64,000 nucleotides of DNA from Eubacteriales bacterium. GTDB lineage: Bacteria > Bacillota > Clostridia > Lachnospirales > Lachnospiraceae. The position numbers and the translations under genes were made by a program. Below the pieces are notes generated by a model. It saw only the letters and a list, made by a program, of their open reading frames with translations, did not search any database and had not been told where the DNA came from. The stretch lies in the NCBI GenBank assembly GCA_030536755.1, contig JAUNPJ010000006.1, positions 1 to 64,000 on the forward strand, given 5' to 3'. Shown here in pieces: positions 1 to 9,683 of the stretch. The stretch's first letter is position 1. Each line of letters starts with the position of its first letter.

Positions 1-55
1 CTACGACTGGGCAGTTACAAGCCCATTACCTTTAGGTGATGGGTAGTTGACACGA
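1..55 (+). mobile_element. Possible right end of an IS200/IS605-type (TnpB) element
   Basis: A hairpin pairs 22-30 (CCCATTACC) with 35-43 (GGTGATGGG, one G-T pair) over a TTTA loop, followed by GTAGTTGACAC and no T-run. A subterminal hairpin followed by a short unpaired tail is what right ends of IS200/IS605 elements look like, and the GGGTAGTTGAC tail resembles such ends as I remember them. No transposase is visible because the window starts here. It could equally be an ordinary hairpin. Confidence 0.35.
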
Positions 56-88
56 AGAAACAGAAGATGAGAAAGGTGAGAAGAACAT

Positions 89-1255
89 ATGACGGAACGA
101 TTGTATTACGCGGATGTGTATTGCAGGGAATTTTTTGCGGAAGTCACGGACTGCAGAGAGGGAAAACACGGTTATGAGATTACGCTGGACCGAACTGCTT
201 TTTATCCGGAAGGCGGCGGTCAGCCGGGAGATCGCGGCGTGCTGATCACAATGGAGCAGGGATTAGTGGTGATTTCGGATACGCATGAGAAACATGGCGA
301 GGTGGTACATTATGCGGATTGCCCTCTGGAGCCGGGGACAGCGGTGGCAGGAAGAATCGACTGGGCGTACCGCTTCAGTCTGATGCAGAATCATTCCGGG
401 GAGCATATCGTGAGTGGGCTGGTGCATGAAAAATTTGGTTTTGAGAATATTGGATTTCACATGAGTGCCGACCGCATGACCGTTGATTTCTCCGGAGAAT
501 TTTCTTTGGAGGATATGAAGCTTCTGGAGCTTCGCGCCAATGAGGTTGTGTGGAAAAATATACCGGTCAATATTCGCCTGTATTCGGAGGAAGAGGTAAA
601 AGCGCTGCAGTACCGGAGCAAAAAGGAATTGCATGGACAGGTGCGCATCGTGACATTTCCTGGAGCGGATGTGTGTGCCTGCTGCGGAACACACGTCAGC
701 CATTCCGGCGAGATTGGTCTGATCAAAATGATTTCCCTGCATAAATTCCGCGGTGGTGTGCGCATGGAAATGGTCTGCGGAGAGAAAGCACTGGAATATG
801 TAAATGAAATCTGTACGCAGAATCAGCAGATTTCCGTCATGTTGTCAGCAAAACCGGGAGAGACAGCAGATGCTGTTTCACATCTGAAGGAAACAGAGGA
901 GAAAACACGTTTTCGTATGAATCAGATGGAGCAGGAAGTGTTTGCCCAGAAGGCAGAAGCATTGAAACATGCGGGAGATGTGCTGTTGTTTGAAGATGGG
1001 TTATCACCGGACAGTGTTCGTAAACTTGCAGTAGCTGTGATGGAGATCTGCAAAGGGCGCTGTGCCGTTTTTTCCGGTGATGACGAACAGGGATACAAGT
1101 ACGGAATTGGAGAGCAGGATGGCGATTTGCGGGTATTAATCAAGGAAATGAATCAGACTCTGCATGGACGGGGCGGCGGAAAGCCGTTCTTTGCACAGGG
1201 AAGTGTCATGGCAAAGAGAGCAGAAATCGAAGCGTTTTTCAAAAACGTATATTGA
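89..1255 (+). CDS. AlaX-type alanyl-tRNA editing protein (long form)
   Basis: A free-standing editing enzyme that hydrolyses mischarged alanyl-tRNA (Ser- or Gly-tRNA-Ala) in the cytoplasm. The N-terminal part resembles the editing region of alanyl-tRNA synthetase, with FYPEGGGQPGDRG at residues 38-50. The zinc-binding pair HSGEH (H102, H106) and the CxxxH motif (C198, H202) of the tRNA-SAD domain are present. The C-terminal third ends in a DHHA1-like glycine-rich segment (GRGGGKPFFAQG). At 388 residues it is the long AlaX class. The ATG at 89 follows a GAAAGGTGAGAA ribosome site. Its stop codon overlaps the -35 box of the urease promoter, so the two units abut. Family assignment is secure; the exact tRNA substrate is inferred. 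Confidence 0.9.
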   Translation: MTERLYYADVYCREFFAEVTDCREGKHGYEITLDRTAFYPEGGGQPGDRGVLITMEQGLVVISDTHEKHGEVVHYADCPLEPGTAVAGRIDWAYRFSLMQNHSGEHIVSGLVHEKFGFENIGFHMSADRMTVDFSGEFSLEDMKLLELRANEVVWKNIPVNIRLYSEEEVKALQYRSKKELHGQVRIVTFPGADVCACCGTHVSHSGEIGLIKMISLHKFRGGVRMEMVCGEKALEYVNEICTQNQQISVMLSAKPGETADAVSHLKETEEKTRFRMNQMEQEVFAQKAEALKHAGDVLLFEDGLSPDSVRKLAVAVMEICKGRCAVFSGDDEQGYKYGIGEQDGDLRVLIKEMNQTLHGRGGGKPFFAQGSVMAKRAEIEAFFKNVY

Positions 1256-1280
1256 CATAAAATAAATTAATTGCTATAAT
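1252..1280 (+). promoter_or_regulatory. Perfect consensus promoter of the urease operon
   Basis: TTGACA at 1252-1257 and TATAAT at 1275-1280 are separated by exactly 17 bp, and TG at 1272-1273 gives an extended -10. The -35 overlaps the alaX stop codon. A promoter this strong normally needs downstream or repressor control, and a terminator follows directly. Confidence 0.85.
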
Positions 1281-1290
1281 ACACATCATT

Positions 1291-1336
1291 AAACGAGGAC
1301 AACGTTGTCAGTCGATGGCGTTGTTCTCGTTTTTTT
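1291..1336 (+). terminator. Leader terminator/attenuator in the urease 5' UTR
   Basis: A 14-bp stem pairs 1291-1304 with 1319-1332 (one G-T pair), has a 14-nt loop, and is followed by a T-run through 1336. It begins only about 5 nt after the expected transcription start, so it lies inside the urease leader and not behind alaX alone. Its left arm also contains the perfect 12-bp palindrome GACAACGTTGTC (1298-1309), which could be an operator or part of an alternative fold. Control by conditional readthrough is inferred. Confidence 0.75.
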
Positions 1337-1367
1337 GTATTTATACGGAATAAAGGAGGAAAATCGT

Positions 1368-1670
1368 ATGAGGTTAAATCCCAAGGAACAGGAGAAGTTA
1401 ATGCTCCATATGGCAGGAATGCTTGCGAAGGAAAGAAAAGACAGAGGATTAAAGCTGAATTATGTGGAGTCCGTTGCCTATATCAGTTCCGAACTTCTGG
1501 AACTGGCAAGAGACGGAAAGGATGTTGTGGAGCTGATGCAGCTTGGCAGAACCATTTTGAAGAAAGAAGATGTGATGGACGGGGTCGCAGATATGGTTCA
1601 TGAAGTACAGGTGGAAGCTACGTTTCCGGACGGAACGAAACTGGTAACTGTTCACGATCCCATTCAGTAG
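1368..1670 (+). CDS. ureA: Urease gamma subunit
   Basis: Smallest structural subunit of nickel urease, which hydrolyses urea to ammonia and carbamate in the cytoplasm. The protein has 100 residues, the usual UreA length, and begins [17 protein letters not shown] as the family does, ending in the conserved [15 protein letters not shown]. The ATG at 1368 is chosen because AAAGGAGGAAAATCGT lies just upstream. An upstream in-frame ATG at 1305 sits inside the leader hairpin and is rejected. It is the first gene of a uniformly oriented ure operon; ureB starts 12 bp after its stop. Confidence 0.97.
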   Translation: MRLNPKEQEKLMLHMAGMLAKERKDRGLKLNYVESVAYISSELLELARDGKDVVELMQLGRTILKKEDVMDGVADMVHEVQVEATFPDGTKLVTVHDPIQ

Positions 1671-1682
1671 GAGGAGACGAGT

Positions 1683-2045
1683 ATGAAGATTGGAGAAATC
1701 ATTCCTTTAGACAGAGAGATTACATTAAACGAAGGGAAAAACACAATAGAGATCATAGTAGCCAATGCAGGAGACAGACCGGTACAGGTCGGGTCTCATT
1801 TTCATTTTTTTGAGGTAAATCGCTGTCTGAAATTCGACAGAGAAAAGGCATATGGATATCATCTGGATATCCCGTCCGGCACTTCTGTTCGATTTGAGCC
1901 GGGTGAGGAAAAGAAGGTGCAGCTGACAGAGATCGGAGGAACAAAGCGGGTATTTGGGCTCAATGATCTGACCTGTGCGCAGGTATCGGAGGCAACGAAA
2001 AAGGCATCTTTGGAGACAGCAGGCAGAAAAGGATTTTTGGAATAG
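1683..2045 (+). CDS. ureB: Urease beta subunit
   Basis: Structural beta subunit of urease, 120 residues, separate from UreA as in most non-Helicobacter bacteria. The start [19 protein letters not shown] and the motif [11 protein letters not shown], then [16 protein letters not shown], are UreB signatures. It has an AGGAGGAGACGAGT ribosome site and sits 12 bp after ureA and 12 bp before ureC, so translation of the three structural genes is closely linked. It packs with UreC in the (alpha beta gamma) trimer and has no catalytic residues. Confidence 0.97.
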   Translation: MKIGEIIPLDREITLNEGKNTIEIIVANAGDRPVQVGSHFHFFEVNRCLKFDREKAYGYHLDIPSGTSVRFEPGEEKKVQLTEIGGTKRVFGLNDLTCAQVSEATKKASLETAGRKGFLE

Positions 2046-2057
2046 GAGGCGAAAAGT

Positions 2058-3779
2058 ATGAGCGTAAAGATTTCGGGAGAAAAATATGCAGCAATGTACG
2101 GCCCTACTGTTGGGGATAAAGTGAGACTGGCAGATACAAGTCTTGTGATCGAGGTGGAAAAAGATTACACCCATTACGGGGATGAGATCAAATTTGGCGG
2201 CGGCAAGACGATCCGTGATGGAATGGGACAGTCCGTAAAGACGAAGAGCAGTGACGGTGATCTTGACCTTGTCATCACCAATGCGCTGATTCTGGACTAT
2301 ACAGGAATTGTAAAGGCAGATATCGGAATCAAAGATGGAAAGATCAAGGGTATCGGAAAAGCCGGAAATCCGGCAATCATGGATGGCGTGACACCGGGAA
2401 TGACAGTTGGCGCATCGACAGAGGCACTTGCCGGTGAAGGCATGATCGTCACAGCGGGAGGTATCGATACGCATATTCATTTTATCTGTCCGCAGCAGAT
2501 TGACTGTGCGCTGTATTCCGGTGTGACAACGATGATCGGAGGAGGAACCGGACCGGCAGACGGAACGAATGCGACAACCTGTACTCCCGGACCGTGGAAT
2601 CTTGAGAAAATGCTGCAGGCAGCAGAGGAGTATCCGATGAATCTCGGCTTTCTCGGAAAAGGAAACTGTTCCGATGAGGGACCGCTCGCAGAGCAGGTGA
2701 AAGCGGGAGCGATGGGACTGAAGATTCATGAAGACTGGGGAGCAACTCCGGCAGTGATTGATCATTGTCTGAATGTGGCAGATGAGTATGATGTACAGGT
2801 TGCCATCCACACAGACACACTGAATGAGGGCGGATGCGTGGAAGACACGTTAGATGCGATTGCAGGAAGAACGATACATACCTATCATACAGAAGGTGCC
2901 GGCGGCGGACATGCACCTGATATTATCAAAGCTGCGGCGTCTGCAAACGTACTGCCGTCTTCCACAAATCCGACCATGCCGTTTACCGTCAACACACTGG
3001 ATGAACATCTGGATATGCTGATGGTATGCCATCATCTGGACAAAAAGATTCCGGAGGATGTGGCGTTTGCAGATTCTCGTATCCGTCCTGAGACGATTGC
3101 CGCAGAGGATGTTCTGCACGACATGGGCGTATTCAGTATGATGAGTTCTGACTCCCAGGCGATGGGACGTATCGGAGAGGTCATCACAAGAACGTGGCAG
3201 ACAGCAAGCAAAATGAAGGATGAGAGAGGTGCTCTTCCGGAGGATGAAGGACATGACAATGACAATTTCCGTGTAAAACGTTATATCGCGAAATACACCA
3301 TCAATCCGGCGATTACACATGGTATTTCCAAATATGTCGGTTCTGTGGAAGAAGGAAAATTTGCAGATCTCGTACTCTGGAATCCGGCATTCTTTGGTGT
3401 GAAACCAGACATGGTCATCAAGGGCGGTATGATCACGGCCTCCAAGATGGGAGATGCCAATGCGTCCATTCCTACTACACAGCCGGTTCTGTATCAGCAT
3501 ATGTTCGGGGCTGACGGAAAGGCAAAATGCGGTACCTGCCTGACATTTGTATCAAAAGCTGCGATGGAAGAAAACGTAAAAGAAAAGTATGGACTGGAAA
3601 AAACGGTAGTTCCTGTGGGAAACTGCAGAAATATCGGCAAAAAAGATATGAAATACAACTGCGGAACACCAGAGATCACGGTAGATCCGGAAACTTATGA
3701 AGTAAAAGCAGACGGAGAGGCGATCACTTCCAAACCGGCGAAGAAACTGCCGCTGACACAGCTTTACAATTTATTCTAA
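2058..3779 (+). CDS. ureC: Urease alpha subunit (catalytic)
   Basis: Catalytic subunit, 573 residues, normal length. All expected metal and active-site residues are visible: nickel ligands HIH at 139/141, the lysine that is carbamylated at K222 (GLKIHEDWG), H251 ([10 protein letters not shown]), H277 ([10 protein letters not shown]) and D365 ([10 protein letters not shown]). The mobile-flap Cys-His pair is C324/H325 (VCHHLDK). An intact active site means an active enzyme is expected once nickel is inserted by UreDEFG. An ATAGGAGGCGAAAAGT ribosome site precedes the ATG. Confidence 0.98.
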   Translation: MSVKISGEKYAAMYGPTVGDKVRLADTSLVIEVEKDYTHYGDEIKFGGGKTIRDGMGQSVKTKSSDGDLDLVITNALILDYTGIVKADIGIKDGKIKGIGKAGNPAIMDGVTPGMTVGASTEALAGEGMIVTAGGIDTHIHFICPQQIDCALYSGVTTMIGGGTGPADGTNATTCTPGPWNLEKMLQAAEEYPMNLGFLGKGNCSDEGPLAEQVKAGAMGLKIHEDWGATPAVIDHCLNVADEYDVQVAIHTDTLNEGGCVEDTLDAIAGRTIHTYHTEGAGGGHAPDIIKAAASANVLPSSTNPTMPFTVNTLDEHLDMLMVCHHLDKKIPEDVAFADSRIRPETIAAEDVLHDMGVFSMMSSDSQAMGRIGEVITRTWQTASKMKDERGALPEDEGHDNDNFRVKRYIAKYTINPAITHGISKYVGSVEEGKFADLVLWNPAFFGVKPDMVIKGGMITASKMGDANASIPTTQPVLYQHMFGADGKAKCGTCLTFVSKAAMEENVKEKYGLEKTVVPVGNCRNIGKKDMKYNCGTPEITVDPETYEVKADGEAITSKPAKKLPLTQLYNLF

Positions 3780-3803
3780 ACGACAGCAGGGGAGGAAAAG
3801 GGT

Positions 3804-4310
3804 ATGTTAGGTGTTTGTTTATTGTTTGTGGGAATTGTACTGATCAACAACGGCGTCTGTGCACTTGGAAAAATTGATGGAAAGTCGGCAGCAGTCATGA
3901 ATATTTTTACCGGTGTGCTGTCTCTGTTTATCAATTTTACCAGTCTTGTGCAGGGCAATTATTACGCAGCCGGAACCGGTCTGCTGTTTGGTTTTACCTA
4001 CCTGTTTGTAGCTGCGAATAACCTGTTTCATTTGAATACAAAGCCTTTCGCATGGTTTTCTACATTTGTCGCAGTCAATGCGGTAATTTTCGGAACGATG
4101 GAAGGGTTTGTAGGAATTCCGTCCTGGAATATTGCACCGGACTGGAGATGGGCAGCAATCTGGTATCTGTGGGCAATCCTTTGGGGAACTGCATTTGTGG
4201 AAGACATCATGGGTAAAAAACTTGGAAAATTCGTACCATGCCTGCAGGTATTTGAAGGTATCGTGACTGCGTGGATTCCTGGCGTCATGCTGCTGCTCAA
4301 TGTATGGTAG
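3804..4310 (+). CDS. UreI/AmiS-family urea (amide) channel
   Basis: A 168-residue membrane protein of the AmiS/UreI family, made of about six hydrophobic helices, beginning MLGVCLLFVGIVLINNGVCALGKIDGKSAAVMNIFTG in pieces typical of the family. UreI in Helicobacter is an acid-gated urea channel and AmiS transports amides. Its position between ureC and ureE makes urea the likely substrate here. The start follows GGGGAGGAAAAGGGT, 24 bp after ureC. Acid gating cannot be judged from the sequence, since few periplasmic histidines are visible. Confidence 0.88.
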   Translation: MLGVCLLFVGIVLINNGVCALGKIDGKSAAVMNIFTGVLSLFINFTSLVQGNYYAAGTGLLFGFTYLFVAANNLFHLNTKPFAWFSTFVAVNAVIFGTMEGFVGIPSWNIAPDWRWAAIWYLWAILWGTAFVEDIMGKKLGKFVPCLQVFEGIVTAWIPGVMLLLNVW

Positions 4311-4320
4311 GAGAATGATT

Positions 4321-4803
4321 ATGTTATGTGAAAAAATTTTGTGTAATCTGAAAGAACTGGCTGATCTTGAAGAGAAAAAGATTGATTATGTGGATTTTGA
4401 GTGGGATGAGGCATTTAAGAAAATCCACAAAAAAACAAGCCGCGGCGGTGTGGAAGTAGGGCTTCGGCTTGAGGATTCGGTGCTGACACAGGGAATCCGC
4501 ACCGGTGATGTTTTTTATATGGATGAGGAAAAAATCCTGGCTGCTTCTATTTTGCCGTGCAGAGTCATTGAAGTGCATGTGCGAAAGGATCATCCGCACA
4601 TGGTTGCAAAAGTATGTTACGAGATTGGAAACCGCCATGCTACGCTGCTGTGGGGAGAGGGAGACAATACGTTTATCACTCCCTACACACAGCCGTTGAT
4701 GGAACTTTTACAGAAGCTTCATGGTGTAGAAGCAGTTGAAAAAAATATCGTGTTGGATTTTGACAAACGAATTTCTGCTTCCGTCAATTCTCATACACAC
4801 TGA
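4321..4803 (+). CDS. ureE: Urease accessory protein UreE (nickel chaperone)
   Basis: A nickel metallochaperone that delivers Ni to the UreDFG-apourease complex. It has 160 residues from the ATG at 4321, chosen because AGGAGA (4309-4314) is 6 nt upstream; the ATG at 4315 would sit against the ribosome site. The central segment RVIEVHVRKDHPHMVAKVCYEIGNRH contains the family's conserved IGNRH metal-site region. The C-terminus lacks the long His-rich tail of Klebsiella UreE and ends only in SHTH, so its storage capacity is probably small. The start lies 10 bp after the channel gene's stop. Confidence 0.93.
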   Translation: MLCEKILCNLKELADLEEKKIDYVDFEWDEAFKKIHKKTSRGGVEVGLRLEDSVLTQGIRTGDVFYMDEEKILAASILPCRVIEVHVRKDHPHMVAKVCYEIGNRHATLLWGEGDNTFITPYTQPLMELLQKLHGVEAVEKNIVLDFDKRISASVNSHTH

Positions 4804-4822
4804 CAAAGGAGAAGTATCACGT

Positions 4823-5515
4823 ATGGAGAAAACAAAAAAATTTCTTTTGCTGCAGATCAACGATGCATTGTTTCCGATCGGAGGATACTCACATTCGTAT
4901 GGGCTGGAGACGTATATTCAGAAGGAACTTCTCACAGATGAAACACAGGCAGAAAGGTATGTAAAGAAAAAAATCACGCAAAATCTGCTGTATAATGATC
5001 TCTTTTATTGCCGTCTCGCATGGGAGGCGGCAAAAGAGGGGGATATGCATGCATTGGAGGAGCTGGAAGAGATTCTGGAGGCGGGAAAGGTTCCGGCGGA
5101 GATTCGGGATGCATCCAGAAAGCTTGGCTCCCGTTTTGTCAAAACACTGCAGATGTCGGAAATTCCCTATGAAACTTCTGTATTTCGATTATATACCGAT
5201 ATGCGAAAAGGAAAAACAATCAATCATGTCATTGCCTACGGTGTGTTCTGCGCCTCCATTGGCATTGACCTCGAAGAATGCCTGGAGCATTTTCTGTATG
5301 CCCAGACGTCTGCGATGGTGACGAATTGCGTCAAAACGATACCTTTGAGCCAGACGAAAGGACAACAGATTCTGGTTTCCTGCTATCCCTGTATGGAACA
5401 GGCAGTGGAGCAGGTACAAAGGCTTCCGATGGAACTTCTGGGAGCCGGTGCACCGGGATTTGACATTCGCTGTATGCAGCATGAGGGATTGTATTCCAGA
5501 ATTTATATGTCGTAG
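4823..5515 (+). CDS. ureF: Urease accessory protein UreF
   Basis: UreF, 230 residues, is all-helical and acts with UreD and UreG in nickel insertion, gating the UreG GTPase. The N-terminal motif [22 protein letters not shown] is the UreF signature, given here in part as [13 protein letters not shown]. The C-terminus has the family's [10 protein letters not shown]-like end. The start at 4823 follows AAAGGAGAAGTATCACGT, and an earlier in-frame ATG inside ureE is rejected. It lies 19 bp after ureE and 10 bp before ureG. Confidence 0.94.
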   Translation: MEKTKKFLLLQINDALFPIGGYSHSYGLETYIQKELLTDETQAERYVKKKITQNLLYNDLFYCRLAWEAAKEGDMHALEELEEILEAGKVPAEIRDASRKLGSRFVKTLQMSEIPYETSVFRLYTDMRKGKTINHVIAYGVFCASIGIDLEECLEHFLYAQTSAMVTNCVKTIPLSQTKGQQILVSCYPCMEQAVEQVQRLPMELLGAGAPGFDIRCMQHEGLYSRIYMS

Positions 5516-5525
5516 GAGGAACAAC

Positions 5526-6137
5526 ATGTCTTATGTAAAAATCGGAGTTGCCGGTCCTGTTGGTTCTGGAAAGACAGCTCTTATTGAAATTCTTACAAGA
5601 AAAATGGCACAGCAGTACAGCATTGGTGTCATCACGAATGATATTTATACGCAGGAGGATGCAGAGTTTCTGTGCAAAAACAGCGTGCTCCCGAGAGAGC
5701 GGATCATTGGTGTGGAGACTGGCGGATGCCCGCACACAGCCATCCGTGAGGATGCATCTATGAATTTGGAGGCGGTCGATGAAATGATGCTGCGTTTTCC
5801 GGATATTGAGCTTCTGTTTATTGAAAGCGGCGGTGACAACCTTTCCGCTACGTTCAGCCCGGAACTGGTGGATGCAACCATTTTTGTCATTGATGTGGCT
5901 GAGGGAGATAAGATACCGAGAAAAGGCGGTCCCGGAATTGTCAGGTCGGATCTTCTGGTCATCAATAAGATTGATCTGGCTCCATATGTGGGCGCCGATC
6001 TGCAGGTCATGGAGCGTGATTCCAAAAGGATGAGAAAAGACCGGCCGTTTTTGTTTACGGATATCCGTGACGACCAGGGCGTGGATGCAGTCGTGGAATG
6101 GATTCAGAAAAATGTACTGCTGGAAGGGTGCGAATAG
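5526..6137 (+). CDS. ureG: Urease accessory GTPase UreG
   Basis: A SIMIBI-class GTPase that powers nickel delivery into apourease. It has 203 residues, the normal length, and begins [17 protein letters not shown] with the P-loop at residues 10-17. It also shows the nickel-binding ETGGCPH Cys-Pro-His motif, the SGGDNL switch segment and the [13 protein letters not shown] base-recognition motif. The ATG at 5526 follows GTAGGAGGAACAAC. ureD starts on the next base after its stop codon. Confidence 0.97.
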   Translation: MSYVKIGVAGPVGSGKTALIEILTRKMAQQYSIGVITNDIYTQEDAEFLCKNSVLPRERIIGVETGGCPHTAIREDASMNLEAVDEMMLRFPDIELLFIESGGDNLSATFSPELVDATIFVIDVAEGDKIPRKGGPGIVRSDLLVINKIDLAPYVGADLQVMERDSKRMRKDRPFLFTDIRDDQGVDAVVEWIQKNVLLEGCE

Positions 6138-6941
6138 ATGGAGAATCAATTTGGAAGAACCTCACGTTGTGAACTGGTGGCCTCTTCGGATGGAGAAAAA
6201 ACGATTTTATCGGACGTTGCGTTTACGGCGCCTTTTAAAATTATGACACCGTTTTACGAAAAGCCGGATGTGATGCATGTGATGCTTTTGTCAGCTTCCG
6301 CAGGAATCATGGAGGGAGATACACAGGAATTTCAGATACGGACAGAGAGCGGCGCTCATATGCGTTTTTCCGCACAGGCTTACGAAAAGATCCATAAGAT
6401 GAAGGAAGGCTTTGCAAGGAGAACGGCGCATATTTTGGTAAAGAAAAATGCGAATCTGGAATACGATGCGCCGCCGGTTATTCCGTTTGCACAGTCTGCC
6501 TATACCAGCAGTATGGAAGCGGAACTGGAAGACGAATCGTCACTGTTTACGTATCAGGAAATCCTGTCCTGCGGAAGAACTGCTTACGGGGAGTGTTTTC
6601 AATATCGATACTATCATAATCTGGTAACGGTGAAGCGGAAGGGAAAACGAATCTATCGCGATAATTGCTATTTTGAACCGGAAAAGATGGACCTGGAAGG
6701 TCTTGGAATGTACGAGGGATTTCATCACTATGGAACGCTTCTGTTTTTTAACAGAGAGATGGAAAAGCAGGAGCTGGAAGAAATCCGACAGATTCTTGAT
6801 GACAATCCGCAGATTGAGGGTGGCGTCTCCAGAATCACAGACAGGGATCTGGCGATTCGTGTACTGGGAAACCGGGCACAGGAGCTGGAAGAGGTCTTTG
6901 ATACAATTAAAAACAGAATCGAAAAAACAGGTGTTGTCTGA
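6138..6941 (+). CDS. ureD: Urease accessory protein UreD (UreH)
   Basis: UreD, 267 residues, is the scaffold that docks UreF-UreG onto apourease and is thought to channel nickel. Family features seen are LLSASAGIMEGD near the N-terminus, SAQAYEKIHKM, and the DAPPVIPFAQSAY segment. It abuts ureG (ATG at 6138 directly after TAG) and is the last gene of the operon. A terminator hairpin starts inside its last codons. No nickel transporter is encoded in the operon, so nickel must come from an import system elsewhere. Confidence 0.93.
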   Translation: MENQFGRTSRCELVASSDGEKTILSDVAFTAPFKIMTPFYEKPDVMHVMLLSASAGIMEGDTQEFQIRTESGAHMRFSAQAYEKIHKMKEGFARRTAHILVKKNANLEYDAPPVIPFAQSAYTSSMEAELEDESSLFTYQEILSCGRTAYGECFQYRYYHNLVTVKRKGKRIYRDNCYFEPEKMDLEGLGMYEGFHHYGTLLFFNREMEKQELEEIRQILDDNPQIEGGVSRITDRDLAIRVLGNRAQELEEVFDTIKNRIEKTGVV

Positions 6942-6963
6942 AACGGGCGGCATCTGTTTTTTG
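6922..6963 (+). terminator. Intrinsic terminator of the urease operon, overlapping ureD
   Basis: A 12-bp stem (AAAAAACAGGTG at 6922-6933 with CATCTGTTTTTT at 6951-6962, one G-T pair) encloses the ureD stop codon at 6939-6941. The right arm itself supplies the T-run. Confidence 0.8.
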
Positions 6964-6990
6964 ATGTACCACGTATTTCGTGAGAAATAA

Positions 6991-8865
6991 TATGATGTTA
7001 AAAAATTAACCTGTTTTTTACGTGGATATAATGGAAATACAATAAATGCTTCACTGAATATGCAGTTGTTTGCCCGCTATAATTCTGGTGCTATGAATTC
7101 TGACGGCGGAAGTCTCGAAATTGTAGAATATAATAATCAAAACGGGTATGCTTATGCAGTCAGTGGTCTGAAAGGACAGATTATAGCAGTGCCGATAGCA
7201 GGAATGCAGGAATCTGATACAGTTACAGAACTTTCCGGCAATGGATATGATGTGAAATCACTGGTGGAAACAGTGGCAGAAGAGGTTGGATTTACATATG
7301 GAGATATTACCAGTGTTGCCATTTCACCAGACGGAACCAAACTGGCAGCAGCAGTCCAGCATGCAGATTATGACAAAACTGGAAAAATAGCAGTATTTAC
7401 TTGTGAAGCAGACGGTTCTTTGACAAATCCAAAGCTATACGATGCAGGTGTTCAGCCGGATATGGTTACTTTTGCAGATGGAAACACTGTGTTAATTGCA
7501 GATGAAGGTGAACCAAGAAATGGATATGGGGAAGGAACTACAGATCCGGCAGGAAGCGTAACTGTGTTGAACTTAACAGATAAAACTTCTGAGCAGGTAG
7601 GATTTGAAGATTACAGTAAAGTAGCAGTAGATTTGGTGGAAGACGGTAAGTATGAAGCGAAAACTTACGAAGGACTTGTCGGTGCCCGTATGCTGGATGG
7701 TATTGCCGTTTATGAAAATGCAGGAAAAACATATGTACTTACAGCCAATGAAGGCGATTCCAGAGAATGGGCAGATTACCTGAATGAAGAGAAAACAGAT
7801 GAATTCACAGGTAAGAAAATTCGAGTTATTGATGGTACAAAATGTGCGGGATTACCGGAAAATAAAAAGGTTATGTTTGGCGGACGTAGCTTCAGCATTT
7901 TTGAAGTAACAGAAAATGGTCTGACAGAAGTATACGACAGTGGTAATGATTTTGAATCTATTACAGCAAATGCATTTCCTAATTATTTCAATTGCTCAAA
8001 TGATGACAATGAAGCAGACAGCAGAAGTCCGAAGAAGGGACCGGAACCGGAAAATGTTACAGTTGGCAAGATCAACGGAAAAGCATACGCATTTGTTGCG
8101 ATTGAAAGAGTCGGCGGAATCATGGCTTATGATATCACGGATCCACAAAACAGCACATATGTAAACTATATCAACAGCCGTGACTTTTCAGAAGCAATCC
8201 AAGGAGATGTATCATCGGAGGGACTTTGTGTAGCACAGGCAGATGGAAAGGATATTCTGTTGGCAGCATGCGAAGTCAGCGGTACTCTTGCAGCTTATGA
8301 ACTGTCACAGCAGCCGGAGACACCACAAGTATCGAAGAAGATTACAGCAACACTAAAAGGAAATGACGGAAAAACAGTAGTTGTAATAAAAGATGCCAAA
8401 GCAGGAACGAAATTACCGGCATGGAATAAAGCAAAATTTAAAGAGGCAGGTAAAAAGGGATATGCATTTGCCGGATGGACATACAATGGAAAAACAGTTA
8501 CAAAAGTACCATCATCAGATGAAAATATCGTTTTAACAGCTAAATTTGTAAAAATGTCAGTTGGTCAGGCAAAAGCATTAACGGTAAAAGGAAAATCTGG
8601 AAATGGAGTAGGCTTTGTCGCAACGTCTGCAAAATATACAAGGAAAGATGGTTCCAGAAGAGGATTTTGTTTCCGTTATGCAACAGATTCCAAGATGAAG
8701 AATGCAAAATATGAGATAACAGGATTAACGAAGAATACATATACAAAACTTGGACTGAAAAAGGGAACAAACTACTATGTTCAGGTGCGTTATTACTATT
8801 ATGATTCAACAAATCAAAGAGTATATGGAGCATACTCAACAGCAAGATCAGTAAAAGCATTTTAA
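6991..8865 (+). pseudogene. Choice-of-anchor I surface protein lacking its signal peptide (probable 5' truncation)
   Basis: From the first ATG at 7060 there are 601 residues. Residues 1-420 match the choice-of-anchor I beta-propeller-like family: it starts at LFARYNSGAMNSDGGSLEIV and contains SISPDGTKLA-type and NEGDSREWADYLNEEKTDEF-type blocks. Then comes an InlB/Listeria-Bacteroides-type repeat (KGYAFAGWTYNGKTVTKV, about 465-500) and a fibronectin-like C-terminal module (about 510-601). These are extracellular proteins, yet no signal peptide or ribosome site precedes the first ATG. The frame stays open only back to 6991 and has no upstream start. The body of the gene is intact, so I read it as a gene that lost its 5' end. 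Its base composition is more AT-rich than the ure genes. Confidence 0.6.
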
Positions 8866-8887
8866 CAAAACAAAAATAGGATATTAT

Positions 8888-8927
8888 AAAGAACAGAATT
8901 TCTATTGGAAATATCTGTTCTTTTTTT
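8888..8927 (+). terminator. Intrinsic terminator
   Basis: AAAGAACAGA (8888-8897) pairs perfectly with TCTGTTCTTT (8914-8923), followed by a run of T to 8927. It ends the truncated surface-protein gene. Confidence 0.85.
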
Positions 8928-9000
8928 GGGAAAAAACAGTATTTATGGAAATGATATGGTACAATAAACAGCAGTATGGAACGAGAGGGTGACAGAAACA

Positions 9001-9657
9001 ATGATTCAAGTATATGCGGCAGACATTACAAATCTGCCAGATCCCATGCAGAATCCATCTTTGATGGAAGGACTTTCAAAGCATCGAAAAGAAAAGATCA
9101 TGCGCCATAAAATGGAAAAGGACAGAAAACAGAGTCTCGGTGCAGGATTGCTACTGCGGGAAGTTTTGCTTCGCTATGGCGTGGCGAATCGTGAAATGAC
9201 TTATGGAAAAAACGGGAAGCCGCAGATGGAAGGTTTTTGTTTTAACCTGTCCCATTCAGACGGCATGGTTCTGTGCGCAGCAGGAGACAATGAGGTAGGT
9301 TGCGATGTGGAGAAAATCAAGCGTGAGCCTCGCGGACTTGTCCGGCATTTTTTCTGCGACAGCGAGATTGCTTATCTGGAGCAGTTTTGCGGTGCTGACA
9401 GAGAGCGGGAGTTTTTCAGGCTGTGGACAATGAAAGAGAGTTATATGAAAATGACGGGCGAGGGCATGCGTCTGTCTTTAAAACAGTTTGAACTGATTCT
9501 GGGCGATACGGTGTCTGTGCGGCGGGCCGGTCAGCATATTTCCTGTTTTTTTCACGAGTATGAAATTCCCGAATATCGGGCGTGTGTGTGTGCCGAAGAG
9601 GAGAAGTTTTCAGACAAAATCGAGTACATTCGCCTGCCGGTACTGAAATCTGTATAA
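9001..9657 (+). CDS. Sfp-type 4'-phosphopantetheinyl transferase
   Basis: Transfers phosphopantetheine from CoA to a carrier-protein serine. It has 218 residues from the ATG at 9001; a GTG at 8989 is possible, but GAGGGTGA at 8985-8992 looks like the ribosome site. Family motifs are KNGKPQMEGFCFNLSHSDG, VGCDVEKI (Mg-binding acidic residues) and FRLWTMKESYMKMTGEGM (W-x-x-KE-[AS]-x-x-K). At this size it is the Sfp/EntD class and not the small AcpS. No NRPS or PKS genes are near, so the carrier-protein partner lies elsewhere. It is a single gene between terminator and promoter. Confidence 0.93.
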   Translation: MIQVYAADITNLPDPMQNPSLMEGLSKHRKEKIMRHKMEKDRKQSLGAGLLLREVLLRYGVANREMTYGKNGKPQMEGFCFNLSHSDGMVLCAAGDNEVGCDVEKIKREPRGLVRHFFCDSEIAYLEQFCGADREREFFRLWTMKESYMKMTGEGMRLSLKQFELILGDTVSVRRAGQHISCFFHEYEIPEYRACVCAEEEKFSDKIEYIRLPVLKSV

Positions 9658-9683
9658 AATCAGGCGAAAAAACAAGAAAAACA

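Noticed and set aside
1725-2810. A 361-codon minus-strand open frame opposite ureB/ureC
   Set aside because: It is a shadow of conserved urease genes; its composition is unlike a real protein.
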